From Lysinibacillus fusiformis (lineage in GTDB: Bacteria; Bacillota; Bacilli; Bacillales_A; Planococcaceae), in assembly GCF_002845985.1 (NCBI RefSeq), contig NZ_PDFK01000001.1, forward strand, positions 248,001 to 312,000: a stretch of 64,000 bases of DNA, in the 5' to 3' direction. Below the pieces are notes generated by a model. It had not been told where the DNA came from. It searched no databases and worked only from the letters and a program-made list of their open reading frames with translations. Positions 62,476 through 64,000 of this stretch are shown here, one piece after another. The stretch's first letter is position 1, and every line of letters begins with the position of its first letter. Position numbers and translations under genes: made by a program.

Positions 62476-63870
62476 ATGGGGATTGAATTCACAGCTCTCC
62501 ATTGGATTTATGTTGTTTTTATTGTACTCATCATCGGATTTATGGTTAAACGTCGCGATACCACCCTCATTTGTGTAGTAGGCATCTTTATGCTAGCGAT
62601 TGTTGCGACTGGCGATTTCACTTCGTCCATAAGTGGTGTGTTTAACAGCTTTATTTATGCTATTACAGAGCTGCTATCAACGATTCTTATTATTTCGATT
62701 ATTGTTGCCATGAGTCGAGTGATGATGACTTCTGGTATTAATGAGGTTATGGTTGCACCTTTCACGAAGATTATTAAAACACCAGCACTCGCCTATTGGA
62801 CGATTGGTCTATTAATGATGTTTATCTCATGGTTTTTCTGGCCATCCCCTGCAGTCGCACTGTTAGGGGCGGTGCTCTTACCTGTTGCGATTCGGGCTGG
62901 CCTCCCAGCACTTGGCGTTGCCATGGCGATGAACTTATTTGGGCACGGTATTGCGTTATCAAGTGATTTTGTCATACAAGGGGCTCCAAAACTAACGGCT
63001 GATGCTGCTGGAATTCCTGTTGGTGATGTCGTTTCAGCTAGTATTCCACTCGTCATTACAATGGGGATTGTAACGACAATTGTTGCTTATTTTTTCTTAC
63101 GACGAGATATGAAACGAGGAACCTTACTTTTGAATACTGTCGGTGAAGCTGGTGAAGATAGACATGAAATTGTGGAAAATTTACTGTCTGTCGGGCAAAG
63201 ACGATTTTTTGCTGTACTCATTCCCATTGCTTTCGTCTTAGATGTCATTGCAATGGCTGTCTTTAAATTGCAAGGCGGCGATGCAACAGCTTTAATCGGA
63301 GGAACCTCTGTTTTCATCTTACTTTTGCTTAGTGTTGTTACTCACAAAGCTGAGGGGCTCGAAAAGACGACAAGCTATTTGATTCAAGGATTCCAATTCG
63401 GCTTTAAAGTGTTCGGACCTGTCATCCCTATTGCCGCCTTTTTCTATCTTGGAGATGCTGGCTTTACACAAATTCTCGGTGACCATTTACCCGCTACCTC
63501 ACATGGAATTGTCAATGATCTTGGTGTTGGTCTTGCTGCGGTAGTACCTTTAACAAAGGAAATTGCCGTGGTCACTTTAGCAGTGGTTGGCGCTATTACA
63601 GGGTTAGATGGCTCAGGCTTTTCGGGAATTTCCCTAGCTGGCTCTGTCGGCAGTCTGTTCGGCAATGCCCTTGGTGAAGGAACCGCAACGTTAACTGCTT
63701 TAGGACAAATCACAGCTATTTGGGTTGGTGGCGGAACATTGATTCCTTGGGCATTAATTCCAGCCGCTGCCATTTGTAATGTGAGCCCATTTGAGCTAGC
63801 AAGACGAAACTTAATCCCTGTGGTCATTGGGCTTGTTGCGACGACGATAGTTGCGGTGTTTTTGATTTAA
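62476..63870 (+). CDS. Polytopic permease of unknown substrate (ion-transporter-like)
   Basis: A 464-residue membrane protein with about eleven to twelve segments. Two halves each hold a broken-helix region, WFFWPSPAVALLGAVLLPVA (about 120-140) and a later GTATLTALGQITAIWVGGGT (about 410-430), suggesting an ion-transporter-superfamily (GntP/DctM-like) carrier of organic acids. I cannot name the family precisely. The ATG at 62476 has GAGGGGG 6 nt upstream; a TTG 15 nt earlier lies before that site. It is divergent from the GntR-dehydrogenase operon and may import its substrate. Two decayed copies of part of this gene lie at 52449 and 59066. Confidence 0.8.
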   Translation: MGIEFTALHWIYVVFIVLIIGFMVKRRDTTLICVVGIFMLAIVATGDFTSSISGVFNSFIYAITELLSTILIISIIVAMSRVMMTSGINEVMVAPFTKIIKTPALAYWTIGLLMMFISWFFWPSPAVALLGAVLLPVAIRAGLPALGVAMAMNLFGHGIALSSDFVIQGAPKLTADAAGIPVGDVVSASIPLVITMGIVTTIVAYFFLRRDMKRGTLLLNTVGEAGEDRHEIVENLLSVGQRRFFAVLIPIAFVLDVIAMAVFKLQGGDATALIGGTSVFILLLLSVVTHKAEGLEKTTSYLIQGFQFGFKVFGPVIPIAAFFYLGDAGFTQILGDHLPATSHGIVNDLGVGLAAVVPLTKEIAVVTLAVVGAITGLDGSGFSGISLAGSVGSLFGNALGEGTATLTALGQITAIWVGGGTLIPWALIPAAAICNVSPFELARRNLIPVVIGLVATTIVAVFLI

Positions 63871-63884
63871 ATAAGGCTCCTTGA

Positions 63885-63927
63885 TGTCCCCAAAAGTTAG
63901 AGTCAAAAATCTAACTTTTGGGGTACA
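63885..63927. repeat. Hairpin resembling fused IS3-family terminal repeats
   Basis: CCCCAAAAGTTAGA (63888-63901) and TCTAACTTTTGGGG (63910-63923) are perfect 14-bp inverted repeats, bounded by TGT and ACA. IS150-group IS3 elements end in similar TGTAC...CCCCAAAAGTTAGAC repeats. There is no T run, so it is likelier an IS relic or MITE-like unit reused as a terminator than a plain terminator. Confidence 0.5.
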
Positions 63928-64000
63928 GGACTATATCGGTAGTCCTTTTTCCTCGAGTCAATTTATTGCATGTACTATTAAAAATTCAAACATGGCAAGT

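Noticed and set aside
1..64000. CRISPR arrays, tRNA or rRNA genes, known riboswitches
   Set aside because: No regularly spaced repeats, cloverleaf sequences, rRNA segments or riboswitch cores were found by eye; a covariance-model scan would be needed to exclude weak cases.

Overview
The window looks like chromosome from a low-GC, spore-forming Gram-positive of the Bacillaceae/Planococcaceae. Lysinibacillus is my best guess. The reasons are an S-layer protein with three N-terminal SLH domains, two more large SLH-anchored surface proteins, a tricistronic gerA-type germinant-receptor operon, strong AGGAGG ribosome sites, many TTG/GTG starts and roughly one-third GC. No rRNA, tRNA, CRISPR array, intact insertion sequence or prophage was seen.

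Layout. (1) 0.2-6.1 kb: TetR regulator divergent from a YhdH/YhfP-type quinone oxidoreductase, a membrane acyltransferase, and the S-layer protein. (2) 6.8-19.1 kb: a heme-iron island. It has an importer operon (binding protein, permease, ATPase, ferrochelatase paralogue) divergent from an IsdG heme oxygenase; a 1034-residue protein with six NEAT or NEAT-like modules and C-terminal SLH domains; and a second importer operon led by a NEAT protein with a sortase-B-type NPQTS signal. Every promoter in the island carries a near-consensus Fur box. (3) 19.5-25.7 kb: three tandem phage-tail-collar proteins and a 1526-residue SLH adhesin on one strand. (4) 26-31 kb: cupin, siderophore-binding lipoprotein, AraC regulator with a Fur box, and cntL-cntM for an opine metallophore. 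(5) 31.6-36.4 kb: chemoreceptor, Mga-like regulator, and a LuxR-type response regulator with a degenerate acidic pocket. (6) 36.7-40.4 kb: germination operon in B-A-C order. (7) 40.7-44.6 kb: complete Fur-boxed siderophore ABC importer. (8) 44.7-48 kb: citS-citT plus a TctC-type binding protein, the arrangement of B. subtilis citST-yflP. (9) 48.4-51.5 kb: TetR-controlled ABC export operon. (10) 51.7-64 kb: accessory metabolism. This includes a flavin reductase-like protein, an alpha/beta hydrolase, two DMT exporters (one divergent from a MocR regulator with a 13-bp direct-repeat operator), an MBL hydrolase, a YiaA-like protein, a butanediol-dehydrogenase-like gene with its GntR regulator, and a permease.

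How the genes work together. The dominant theme is metal, above all iron, acquisition: heme capture at the wall, two heme importers, intracellular heme cleavage, a siderophore importer, a lone siderophore-binding protein with its AraC regulator, and an opine metallophore. Surface display by SLH domains is the second theme. The most unusual signals are the Fur box / hairpin / Fur box leaders of the NEAT genes, the module order A-B-C-A-C-B in the large NEAT protein, the collar-protein/SLH-adhesin locus, and two decayed relics of the permease that survives intact at the right end.
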